In this document: positions 41,663-49,978 of the stretch, one piece after another
How positions within the stretch are numbered: the first letter of the stretch is position 1
Layout of the letters: every line of letters begins with the position of its first letter
Source: JBEBGV01 sp040081265
Lineage (GTDB): Bacteria > Acidobacteriota > Vicinamibacteria > Vicinamibacterales > UBA2999
NCBI GenBank assembly: GCA_040081265.1
Contig: JBEBGV010000018.1
Span: 13,758-77,757, forward strand
Length of the DNA stretch: 64,000 nt
Reading direction: 5' to 3'
Position numbers and translations under genes: made by a program
The notes under the pieces: generated by a model
Databases searched by the model: none
What the model was told of the DNA's origin: nothing
The model's input: only the letters and a program-made list of their open reading frames with translations

Positions 41663-43870
41663 TCACGCACGGCGTCTCGCCAACACTGCGACGAAATGGC
41701 CGGTGCGGAAACGTGACGGCCACCGCTCAGCGACCTCGAACCATGAGAGTGCGCGCAGGAAGCGCGCGTGCGTCTCGGGCCGTGACGACAGACCCTCTAC
41801 GGCTCGCGCGGCTGGAACCGCGAGCACTCGCGGGCAGTGGACAATCGCGGTCGTCTCAACGACGTCGAACCCGACCTGCCTCAGGAGATCGGTGAGCGCG
41901 CGCGGCGCCAGCGTAGCACCAACGAAATACGGCACCAGACCCACGCGGTTGAGCAGTGCAAACGGCAGCGCGTTGCGCAGCGCCACGACGGGGTTTGCCG
42001 GATTGTCGAGCGTCAGAATGAGCTGTCCGCCGGGCTCGAGCACCCGGTGCAGTTCCCGAAGACTCTGCTCAATCCCTGCGTGGTGCTCGAAGTGATCCAG
42101 CGTGGAGTTGGACAGAACCGCGTCGAAGTGTCGATCTGGAAACGGCAGGGCACGCACGTCTGCGACTGTGATCGCCATCTCCGGGTGCCGCGCCCGCGCC
42201 TGCGCCGCTATTGCGGGCGACTGGTCAATCCCCTCGACAACATCGGCGCGACTGCGGAGCATCAACCACAGCCCGTCGCTCGACGCCTCGTCGAACGCAT
42301 CGGTCTTCAGCAGGCGATGCACGCGCTCAGGCAGCCAGCGACGGCACAGCGCCGCGTTCACGCTATCGGAGTGACGCCGCCACAGCCGGTCGCGGCCGCC
42401 TCCCCACTCTCCCGCCACATCGTCCCAGTAGCGAGCACCAGGCGACGACGATCCCTCGGCGCTGAACTCCCCAAGCACCACAAACGCCGCAAGCGTGGCG
42501 GTGGAAAGCGCGAGTGCCTTGACGAGCCACCACGCGCCAGGGGCAGGCCACACGATCGCAGCGCCGCACACTGCCACCGACACCACGAGACTGCGGATAC
42601 ACGTGGCCATGGGCAGGCTGATCTGCCACACGAGCCACAGCGCGCGCAGCGACAGCGCCGCGCCGACCAACGCGGCAGCGCCGGTCACCACGGCAGCGCC
42701 GATGGCGCCAAAGCGTGGCACCACCACGACGTAGCCGACAATCGCCACCGGCAGCAGTGGCCATGCCGCGCGGCTCGCCACCTGCACCTTGCCGAGCGCC
42801 GTGAGGAGAGCGCTGACGATGGAGATGATGGCGACCGCGAAGGCGGAGATGATGAACGGGGCGGCCAGCGGCGCTGCGGCGTCGAACCTCTGGCCGTAGA
42901 CGAGACGCACGACCTCGTGCGACGAACCGGCAACGATTGCGGCCAGCGGCCAGGTCAGGATCGTCAGGCGAAGCGCATCGCCGCCCATCGCCCTGGCGGT
43001 GGCGAGGTCCCCGCTGACGAGAGCACGACTTGTCGAGGACAGCAGGAGCGGCGTGAAGGCAATCGCCACCAGGCCAGGCGCGATCGAGAAGTTCTGGGCG
43101 GCGGCGTAGAGGCCGAGATCCTGAATCGAACCGCCGAGCACCTTGAGCGCCACCAGCCCGACCTTGTCCAGCAGGCGCAGGCTCATGGCCAGCACAAAGG
43201 TCGGCAGGGCGAGTTCCCAGAAGCGGCGCCACAAGGCGGTCGGAACGGCGGGCGTGAGCCTGCCGACACACGTTCGTGCCACTCCAAGAGCCGCCGCCGT
43301 TGCGACGACCTCACCGAGCACCGCGCCGACCACGGACCAACCCAGCGCCACGAACGTCCCGATCGCGAGGAGCCGCGCCGTCCACCGTGTGGCTCCGGTC
43401 AGGGCGCGAGCCCTGTAGTCGCCTCGTCCGACGAGGATGTTGCGACAGGCCATCGCAACGGTGGAGATCGGCACCCCCACCGCGAGGATGGCCAGGCAGA
43501 CGCCTACGCGGGGTTCGTCGAAGAACGCGCCGAGGGGCCAGGCCGCGATCGCCAGCAGCGCGCCGGCGGCCAGGCCAACATGTGTGTGAAGCCGCAGGAG
43601 CGCGGCGGCAATCGGCTGCCAGTCGTCTGCGTCGCCCACGAGCTTGATCGATGCGCGTGAGAACAGTGACGTGAAGCCCCACTCGATGGTGCCCGCGATC
43701 GAGGCAGCGAGCGCAAACACCCCGTAGCCGTCCGCACCGGTGGCCCGCGCCAGCATCGCCGCCACGACAACGCCCACCGGAAGCGCGAGCCCCTCGCCCG
43801 CCAGTACCTGGAGGCCACCGCCGAGCAGACGAGCGCGGCCATGGCGATGGTCGGTGCGGCTGCCGCTCAC
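41663..43870 (-). CDS. Wzx-type flippase fused to a SAM methyltransferase
   Basis: 735 aa in one frame. Residues 1-470 are polytopic (GEGLALPVGVVVAAMLARATGADGYGVFAL start) like polysaccharide-flippase/MATE-fold proteins. After a soluble linker, residues 500-735 form a class I methyltransferase: LLKTDAFDEASSDG is the divergent motif I seen in some sugar or lipid methyltransferases, then VEGIDQSP, LPFPDRHFDAVLSNSTLDHF and LHRVLEPGGQLILTLDNP. The fusion implies that the flipped glycolipid is also methylated, an inference. Four-base overlap with the upstream permease gene. Confidence 0.82.
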   Translation of the reverse strand: MSGSRTDHRHGRARLLGGGLQVLAGEGLALPVGVVVAAMLARATGADGYGVFALAASIAGTIEWGFTSLFSRASIKLVGDADDWQPIAAALLRLHTHVGLAAGALLAIAAWPLGAFFDEPRVGVCLAILAVGVPISTVAMACRNILVGRGDYRARALTGATRWTARLLAIGTFVALGWSVVGAVLGEVVATAAALGVARTCVGRLTPAVPTALWRRFWELALPTFVLAMSLRLLDKVGLVALKVLGGSIQDLGLYAAAQNFSIAPGLVAIAFTPLLLSSTSRALVSGDLATARAMGGDALRLTILTWPLAAIVAGSSHEVVRLVYGQRFDAAAPLAAPFIISAFAVAIISIVSALLTALGKVQVASRAAWPLLPVAIVGYVVVVPRFGAIGAAVVTGAAALVGAALSLRALWLVWQISLPMATCIRSLVVSVAVCGAAIVWPAPGAWWLVKALALSTATLAAFVVLGEFSAEGSSSPGARYWDDVAGEWGGGRDRLWRRHSDSVNAALCRRWLPERVHRLLKTDAFDEASSDGLWLMLRSRADVVEGIDQSPAIAAQARARHPEMAITVADVRALPFPDRHFDAVLSNSTLDHFEHHAGIEQSLRELHRVLEPGGQLILTLDNPANPVVALRNALPFALLNRVGLVPYFVGATLAPRALTDLLRQVGFDVVETTAIVHCPRVLAVPAARAVEGLSSRPETHARFLRALSWFEVAERWPSRFRTGHFVAVLARRRA

Positions 43871-44598
43871 GGCTGCAGGGCGTCGCCGAGTGCGCGACGT
43901 TCAACCAGACGAAGGCCGCTCGTCGACGAGAGCGCGACGATGGCGATGACCAGGAGGATGGCGAGCACCTTGTCGATCTCGAACCGGCTGCCGTAGACAC
44001 GCACCAGCGCGCCGAGGCCCGTGGATGCAATGAGCATCTCGCCGTTGATCATGCCCTTGACCGCCATCGCCATCGCGATGCGCAGCCCGCTCATCAACAT
44101 CGGCCGCGCGCCAGGCCACACGACCAGCAGGAGCGTCTGGCGCCGTGTTGCGCCAAAGGCGCGGGCCATCTCGGTAACGGTGCGGCTGGTGCCATGCATG
44201 CCCGCCACGGTGTACGAGGCAATCGAGAAGACCGAGTACAGGAACACCGTGAAGACCTGCGTCCACCGCGACGTGCCGGCGAGCGTAAACAGGATGGGCA
44301 CGTAGATCAACGCCGGTGCCGCCAGGCCGGCGTTCAGATACGGCCCGAGCACCTCCTCCACCTGCGGAAAGGCACCCATCAGCGCCCCGACGGTCACGCC
44401 GACGGCCATCGCCAGCCCGAAGCCCAGCGCCAGCGCAGAGATGCTCGAGATGAGGTCGCCAAAGATGCGACCTTCGGCGACCAGCGTGACGAGCGCACTC
44501 AGGACGGCTGAGAACGGCGGGAACGCCGGCTGCGCGAGCAGGCGGGCCAGCCCTTCCCACAACACCAGCGTGACCCCGAGCGGCGCAAGGCGACTCAC
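43867..44598 (-). CDS. ABC importer permease (SsuC/TauC-like), second copy
   Basis: 243 aa from GTG 44598, which overlaps the ATPase stop (GTGA); a GTG at 44634 is possible but would give a 40-bp overlap. Five to six helices; MARAFGATRRQTLLLVVWPGARPMLMSGLRIA carries the EAA loop contacting the ATPase (Glu is replaced in the first position). Pairs with the permease at 45,362, suggesting a heterodimeric membrane unit. Confidence 0.83.
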   Translation of the reverse strand: MSRLAPLGVTLVLWEGLARLLAQPAFPPFSAVLSALVTLVAEGRIFGDLISSISALALGFGLAMAVGVTVGALMGAFPQVEEVLGPYLNAGLAAPALIYVPILFTLAGTSRWTQVFTVFLYSVFSIASYTVAGMHGTSRTVTEMARAFGATRRQTLLLVVWPGARPMLMSGLRIAMAMAVKGMINGEMLIASTGLGALVRVYGSRFEIDKVLAILLVIAIVALSSTSGLRLVERRALGDALQP

Positions 44599-45365
44599 GG
44601 CGTGGCCCTGGGCTGCGATTTCAGGCGTATCCACAGGTCACGTTTCAGTTCGACAAATGCCGGCAGGCTGTCGAGGCCCGGCGGCCGGGGTCGCGACAGC
44701 GGCACGTCGAACACCGCCTCGACACGCGCCGGGCGGGGGCTGAGCAGCACGATCCGATCGCCCAGGCGCACGGCTTCGTCCACGCTGTGCGTGACAAACA
44801 CCACCGTCTTGCGCTCGGCCAGGTGCAGGCGCATCAGGTCTTCCTGCAGAGCACGACGCGTCTGGGCATCGAGGGACCCGAACGGCTCGTCCATCAGGAG
44901 AATCGCCGGCTCGATGGCCAGCGCCCGCGCGAGGCCGACCCGCTGCTGCATGCCGCCCGACAACTGCCGCGGGTGGTAGCTCGCACACCCCGACAGGCCG
45001 ACGGCGTCGAGCAGCCGGCGCGCGCGCTCCTCACGCTCGTCACGAGGCACGTTCCTGAGCGCAAGGCCAAAGGCCACGTTGGTGAGTACGTCGGCCCACG
45101 GCAGGAGTGCGTGGTCCTGGAAGACCATGCCTCGGTCGGGACCGGGCCCTGTCACCGGCGTGCCATCGATCAGCACATCGCCCGCCGTCGGCGTCGCCAG
45201 GCCTGCAAGGAGCCTGAGCAACGTCGTCTTGCCGCATCCGCTCGGGCCGAGCACGCACAGGAACTCGCCGTCAGCAACCTCGATGTTCACGTCGTCGAGG
45301 ACCGGCACCGCAGCACGATCGCCCTCGCCGCGAAACCGGTAGTGGCAGCCGCGGATGCTGATCAT
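44595..45365 (-). CDS. ABC importer ATPase (SsuB/TauB-like)
   Basis: 256 aa from ATG 45365 (ATGA overlap with the upstream permease stop). Walker A GPSGCGKTT, Q-loop VFQDHALLPW, signature LSGGMQQR, Walker B ILLMDEPFGSLD, H-loop VTHSVDEA. The LLPW after the Q-loop is typical of nitrate/sulfonate/taurine importers. Substrate unknown. Confidence 0.9.
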   Translation of the reverse strand: MISIRGCHYRFRGEGDRAAVPVLDDVNIEVADGEFLCVLGPSGCGKTTLLRLLAGLATPTAGDVLIDGTPVTGPGPDRGMVFQDHALLPWADVLTNVAFGLALRNVPRDEREERARRLLDAVGLSGCASYHPRQLSGGMQQRVGLARALAIEPAILLMDEPFGSLDAQTRRALQEDLMRLHLAERKTVVFVTHSVDEAVRLGDRIVLLSPRPARVEAVFDVPLSRPRPPGLDSLPAFVELKRDLWIRLKSQPRATP

Positions 45366-46117
45366 CCGAAGGCCGGCCGATCCTGCCATCCGAGCAGCCG
45401 TTGCTCGGCCACCGCCACCACTCGCATCAGCACCACCGACTCAAGGACGACGACGGCCACGACGGCGTAGACAGAGGCAGCGTCGAAGTCAGACTGAAAC
45501 TTCATGAGCAGCCCGCCGATGCCCGCCGCCATCAGCACCAGCTCACCGACCACCATGCCGGAGAACGCCCGGGCCAATCCCAGCCTGAGGCCGGCGAGGA
45601 CGGCCGGCCATGCGGCCGGCAGGCGCACGCGCCACATCATCTGCGCAGGTGTGGCGCCAAACGACCGTGCCATCTCGAGCAGGCGCGCGTTCGCCTCGCG
45701 CATCCCGGCTTCGGCCGTCACGGCGATGACGGGAAACGCGAACATGAACACCACCAGTCCCCGAGCCCGGAGCGACAGCCCGGCCACCATGATGACCAGC
45801 GGAATCACGGCAGCGGTGGGGACGACGAGCATGATCTGCAGGTGCGGGCGAACCCATCGACCGAGCGATGGCCAGTGCCCGAACGCCAGGCCGAGCGGCA
45901 CGCCGATGAGCGCCGCCGACACGAACCCGAGGAGCAGTGCCTGATGACTGATCCAGAGCGCCGACCAGAAGGCGGCCGACATCAGCAGCCGGGCCAGCGC
46001 GGACATCGTGTCTGACACAGTGGGCAGGAGCAGGGTCTGCGCGCTGCGGGCGACAGTTTCCCAGGCGGCGAGCAGCAGGAGCGCCACGCCTGCGCGCCAG
46101 ATCGTGCTGGCGCGCAT
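45362..46117 (-). CDS. ABC importer permease (SsuC/TauC-like), first copy
   Basis: 251 aa. Helical throughout, with the coupling segment LLEMARSFGATPAQMMWRVRLPAAWPAVLAGLRLGL, a good EAA motif. Its start codon overlaps the binding-protein stop by one base. Most SsuABC-type systems encode one permease that dimerises; here two different ones flank the ATPase gene. Confidence 0.86.
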   Translation of the reverse strand: MRASTIWRAGVALLLLAAWETVARSAQTLLLPTVSDTMSALARLLMSAAFWSALWISHQALLLGFVSAALIGVPLGLAFGHWPSLGRWVRPHLQIMLVVPTAAVIPLVIMVAGLSLRARGLVVFMFAFPVIAVTAEAGMREANARLLEMARSFGATPAQMMWRVRLPAAWPAVLAGLRLGLARAFSGMVVGELVLMAAGIGGLLMKFQSDFDAASVYAVVAVVVLESVVLMRVVAVAEQRLLGWQDRPAFG

Positions 46118-47142
46118 CAGTCGGTGGCGGCCGCAGCCGGGGTCACGGCGCGGACCTCACGAAGGACATCCTCGAGCACCGACAGATCGGCCACGCGGTC
46201 GACGGTGAGGGTCTGGTCGATGCCGGAGCGATCGATCATGAAGCGCAGCGTCCGATCGAGTTCAGCGCGCGTCATGCCGCCGTCGGGATGCCAGGCCGGA
46301 AGTGCAGCGTATTCACGCGCTTCAGGCGTCCAGTCGGAGCCCTCGCCAAGCACGCGTTTGGCCTGTCGAAGCACCTCGTCGTGGTCGGTGGCGGCCTGCC
46401 GATTCGCCAGCACCCGGGCGCGCACGTAGTCACGCACCTGGTCGGGATGCGATTCAGCAAAGTTTGTATTCGTGTGAACGAGCGTCGTCTTCAGGTCGTC
46501 CCACGCGTTGCCAAAGTCAGTCACCATGGTGAACCGGCCCGGGGCCAATCTCTCCACCTGGCTGACGTCGGACAGCTTGAGGACGGCGGCGGCGACCGAT
46601 CCGGAGAGCAGCGCCGCCAATCGGTTTGCCGACACGGGCACGAGCAGAACCTCAGGGTGCGCGTCGGGACAGCGATCCGCGAGGTAGACGCGCGCCAGCA
46701 CGGTGCCAACGGCGCCCTCGGCGTGAAGGGCGAGACGCTGGCCATCAAGGGCAGCGCAGTCCTGTCGCATCCCGGCAATGACCAGGCGGAACACGTTGGC
46801 CGCGTGTTCAACCACCGCTCGAACCGGTGCCCCCCTGGCGGCGGCCGCCCAGAACGAGCGCGTCGACCCGGTTGCGAAATCAACCTCGCCGCGCGAGAGC
46901 GCATCGACGGCGATTTCGGTGGATGCGAAGGTCACGACGCGAACACGGTATCCCTGCTTCTCCAACTGCTGATGGGCAATCTCTCCGGCAAGATCGCCGA
47001 AGTCGAGTGCCCCGCCAAACCCGACCCGAATCTCCGGCCTGGTTTCTTCGGCTGGAGACTGGGCACAGCTCGCCGCCAGGATTCCCACCAGGAGGACCAG
47101 GCCTGCCGCACGACCGAGCGTCCGACCGCCGTTGTCACTCAT
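46117..47142 (-). CDS. Substrate-binding lipoprotein of the ABC importer
   Basis: 341 aa. Lipobox-like LAASC at residue 22-26. The fold is the NMT1/SsuA-like periplasmic binding type: IRVGFGGALDFGDLAGEI, VDFATGSTRSFWAAAARGAPVRAV and HTNTNFAESHPDQVRDYVRA. Overlaps the upstream ligase gene by four bases. The ligand is not evident; sulfonate, nitrate, aromatic or pyrimidine-precursor ligands are all known in this fold. Confidence 0.85.
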   Translation of the reverse strand: MSDNGGRTLGRAAGLVLLVGILAASCAQSPAEETRPEIRVGFGGALDFGDLAGEIAHQQLEKQGYRVRVVTFASTEIAVDALSRGEVDFATGSTRSFWAAAARGAPVRAVVEHAANVFRLVIAGMRQDCAALDGQRLALHAEGAVGTVLARVYLADRCPDAHPEVLLVPVSANRLAALLSGSVAAAVLKLSDVSQVERLAPGRFTMVTDFGNAWDDLKTTLVHTNTNFAESHPDQVRDYVRARVLANRQAATDHDEVLRQAKRVLGEGSDWTPEAREYAALPAWHPDGGMTRAELDRTLRFMIDRSGIDQTLTVDRVADLSVLEDVLREVRAVTPAAAATD

Positions 47143-48761
47143 TGCCGCGCTTTCCCTTGTGGAACGTGAAGAGCCAGAACCTTGCCCGCGGCCGTCGTAT
47201 ACGGCTCCCTGCGCACCACCCTCAGAGTACCAGCCTCGCGCCAGCGGCTGGCCATCATCCGCGCCGAGGCGCCGCCGGCGCCAAGCTGCGCGACGACCGT
47301 CTCCTTGAGTCGAGACTCGTCGCAGGCACCCACTCCCGGGCTGACGATGACCGTGACGGCTGGAACGCCGGCCTCATCGCTCTCGACGATCTGATAGTCG
47401 GTCGGGCTCCCACCGAACGCGGCGGGCAACGTCTCTTCCACCAGCGTCAACAGGTCGGCGCCGACGAAGTGCATCCCTTCAGCAGTCAGCTTTTCGTAAC
47501 TGCGGATGTTCTGCAGGCGCAGCGTCAGTCCAAGCTGGTGCCAGATGCAGCGACACGGACGCGTCGAGAGCGTGGCGTAGTCTCCCAGCTCGACGTTGAT
47601 CATGATCTTCGGCGTCGAGGGATGGACAGTGGTCAGAAAGAGGCCGGGTACCGAGACGTCGGCACCCGACGGCTTGACGTCCCGCGCCAGGACGGCCACC
47701 TTGTCTGTCGCCACATGGGCATCGTCTGGCGCCGCCGGGTCTGCGCAGGGGTTGGCGATCCGGCCGACCTCGGACATCGAGTAGTGGCTCGCCGCCCGAC
47801 AGCCAGCGGCCTCGATGACCCCGGCCCGCGCGGCGGTGTAGGGCTCGCCCCCGACCCGAAAGAACGAGCCGCTGATATCGAGGCCTTGCGCGTCGGCGGC
47901 GCGACAGACGCGGACGGCAGACGCGACGTTGGTTTCGAGCAGCCCGGGCACGCCGCCGGACTTCGCGCCGACCAGCCACGACGCGACCGTCCCCGCCTGG
48001 GCGATCGGCACGTACTCTGGCCACGCGAGCGGGCGGCCGGCTGCCCGGCTGGTCAGCATGGTGGCCGCGGTGAACAGCGAGTGGCGCCACTCGTCGCGCG
48101 ACCACGGCGGGCTCTGCGAAAACCAGCGCGCCATCGGATAGCCGGCCTTCGCGTATCTCAGCATGCCCTTGATGCCGGCGGTCCCCGGCGGCACAGGCCT
48201 CCAGATCGCGCGTGGGCGCTCGGTCAGTCCGAACTGCGCCAGCGTGTGCGACTCGTAGCAGGCTTCGTGCGCGAGCAACTCCACGTCGACCAGCAGCTCG
48301 CGGCCCGCGCTGCGTGAACCGCCGGTCCGGGTCACGAAGTGCGGCGCCAGCGCCCGATTGTCGAAGTCGTGGGCGTCGGTGGGAATTTCGAGCGAACCCC
48401 GCCGGATGGGGCGTCGGCCCTTGAACTCGTCGAGCGTCAGGTGGACTCCCGACGTGTGCAGCTGCCCGAGCGCGCCCTCTACTCCTTCGCGGCCCACCAG
48501 TTCGACAACGTCCTCGTACGCGATGCCGGCATGACGAAGCAACCGCCGGTAAGGACCGCCCTCTTCCGCGTAGACGTGCTGAAACAGGCGAAGGGTGGCC
48601 GCGTCGCGATCGCGGAGGTGGGACACGATGCGGTGCCGACAGTCGTCGGGTCCGAGCGGGCGCTGGAGATAGTGCCGGAGAGCCCCAAGAAACTTCACCG
48701 CGTCCCGATGTGGCCGTGCCTTCGGAACAACTCGGGCATTGGGGATCAACGGTCGGATCAT
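47139..48761 (-). CDS. PaaK-like (phenylacetate-CoA ligase family) adenylating enzyme
   Basis: 540 aa. FVTRTGGSRSAGRE stands for the T-S-G-T-T-G P-loop of adenylate-forming enzymes, SHYSMSEVGRIANPC for the Y-G-x-x-E region, and a short C-terminal domain ends REPYTTAAGKVLAL with the catalytic lysine. The family activates carboxylic acids as AMP esters, often for CoA or amine transfer. First gene of the six-gene operon with the importer and the flippase-methyltransferase fusion, so an imported or cellular acid may be attached to a glycan. Confidence 0.75.
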   Translation of the reverse strand: MIRPLIPNARVVPKARPHRDAVKFLGALRHYLQRPLGPDDCRHRIVSHLRDRDAATLRLFQHVYAEEGGPYRRLLRHAGIAYEDVVELVGREGVEGALGQLHTSGVHLTLDEFKGRRPIRRGSLEIPTDAHDFDNRALAPHFVTRTGGSRSAGRELLVDVELLAHEACYESHTLAQFGLTERPRAIWRPVPPGTAGIKGMLRYAKAGYPMARWFSQSPPWSRDEWRHSLFTAATMLTSRAAGRPLAWPEYVPIAQAGTVASWLVGAKSGGVPGLLETNVASAVRVCRAADAQGLDISGSFFRVGGEPYTAARAGVIEAAGCRAASHYSMSEVGRIANPCADPAAPDDAHVATDKVAVLARDVKPSGADVSVPGLFLTTVHPSTPKIMINVELGDYATLSTRPCRCIWHQLGLTLRLQNIRSYEKLTAEGMHFVGADLLTLVEETLPAAFGGSPTDYQIVESDEAGVPAVTVIVSPGVGACDESRLKETVVAQLGAGGASARMMASRWREAGTLRVVRREPYTTAAGKVLALHVPQGKARQ

Positions 48762-48839
48762 AGCCCGGTTTGACAGGCCCTATCCGCTGTGCGAACCTCG
48801 GCCTCGGCTTCCTTTCGTCCCCTCCGCACCAGTCCTACG

Positions 48840-49187
48840 ATGTCACGCGCCCGTCTTCTGGCCTCAGGCACGTTTGTCGTCGCCTACCTGACGTTTCAGA
48901 TTGTGTACCCTGCCCTTTCCTGGTTCCGCCCTGGCTTGGACCGGTTCACGTGGCACATGTACGCGGGCCAGGAGGAAACGCCGCGGTTCCTCGTGCACTT
49001 CGCCGACGGATCAACGCGTGACGCAGGCGTGCTGCTGCGTCGCAACAACCCGGTCAGGCTGTTCGGGCCGTCGGTCGATCAGGAGCGGTTTGTCCCTCCG
49101 CACCTGTGCGGATTGTGGACCGGTGCACGTGAGGTGCAGGTGCGCTATGTCCACGCCGGGCGCGACGTGATTATCAAGTGCCCGTGA
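48840..49187 (+). CDS. Membrane-anchored protein of unknown function (115 aa)
   Basis: ATG 48840; an earlier in-frame start at 48789 is possible. One N-terminal helix (LASGTFVVAYLTFQIVYPAL), then an outside domain of about 80 residues with one Cys near each end of a strand pair (PPHLCGLWTG, DVIIKCP) that could form a disulfide. Overlaps the HTTM gene by 10 bp, suggesting a partner role. A single TTGACA at 48,769 might serve as its -35, but no -10 is visible. Confidence 0.65.
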   Translation: MSRARLLASGTFVVAYLTFQIVYPALSWFRPGLDRFTWHMYAGQEETPRFLVHFADGSTRDAGVLLRRNNPVRLFGPSVDQERFVPPHLCGLWTGAREVQVRYVHAGRDVIIKCP

Positions 49188-49978
49188 CGCGCGCGCTCGT
49201 CAGGCTGCTCACGCACGAACGGCCGGCGTGGCCGCTGGCCGTCTGCCGGATCGGTCTTGGCACGGCGGCGATGATTCGCGGCCTCAAGACCGTCCGCGAC
49301 CTCTACCTTCTGCAACACGACCCGGCCGCCGTGCCCGCACGCCTCTTCGAGTGGGCACCACGCCTGGCAGCCACGTGGGAAATCGCGTGCTTCGGCCTGC
49401 TGTGGATGGCCGCATCACTCGGGCTCGTCGTCGGCTACCGGGCGCGGCTCTCTGCCGGGGTGCTCCTGGCGCTCTCGATCCTGCAGCACCTGGTGGACCA
49501 GAACTTCTGGGCCCACCACATGTACTTCATGATGCTGATGTTGCTGCTCGTGGGGCTGAGCGACAGTGAAGCCACGCTCTCGGTGCGGTGGGGCCGCGAG
49601 AGTTCGCCCGGCCGGTGGATTCCGGGCTGGCCTGTGTGGTTGTTGAAGGTCCAGTTGTCGCTCGCTTACTTCTACTCGGCGGCGGCCAAGCTGAACGAGC
49701 CGTTCCTGAGTGGACAGGTCCTGCTCGACCGGCTGGCGCTCCCGGACTTTGCACGCGACCCTGTCATCATCCAGACGCTGGCCGTTGGCGCCGTGGGCGT
49801 TGAGTTCTTCCTCGCCTTCGCGCTCTGGAACCGCCGGCTTCGCCCGCTCGCGCTCGTCGCCGGACTCTTCCTCCACGGCCTGATCCCGGTGACCATGGGC
49901 CTGTACGCGGGGCTGATCGTGTTCAGCATGATGGTGTTCAGCATCTACGTGTTGTTCCTGGACGACCGCACGCGATGA
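49178..49978 (+). CDS. HTTM-domain membrane protein
   Basis: 266 aa, GTG start. Multiple helices with WPLAVCRIGLGTAAMIRG at the start, a conserved HLVDQNFWAHHMYFMMLM and KVQLSLAYFYSAAAKLN; the LAYFxSAxAKL pattern is typical of HTTM proteins related to the vitamin-K-dependent carboxylase membrane part. The soluble carboxylase half is absent. Middle gene of a coupled three-gene unit. Confidence 0.75.
   Translation: MPVTRALVRLLTHERPAWPLAVCRIGLGTAAMIRGLKTVRDLYLLQHDPAAVPARLFEWAPRLAATWEIACFGLLWMAASLGLVVGYRARLSAGVLLALSILQHLVDQNFWAHHMYFMMLMLLLVGLSDSEATLSVRWGRESSPGRWIPGWPVWLLKVQLSLAYFYSAAAKLNEPFLSGQVLLDRLALPDFARDPVIIQTLAVGAVGVEFFLAFALWNRRLRPLALVAGLFLHGLIPVTMGLYAGLIVFSMMVFSIYVLFLDDRTR

Noticed and set aside
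41837..43660. 607-codon plus-strand frame opposite the flippase fusion
   Set aside because: Gln/Arg/His-rich antisense frame; the minus strand has clear membrane and methyltransferase patterns.
48762..48839. Further copy of the TTGACA operator
   Set aside because: Only one TTGACA is present (48,769-48,774), with no second hexamer at 11 bp.
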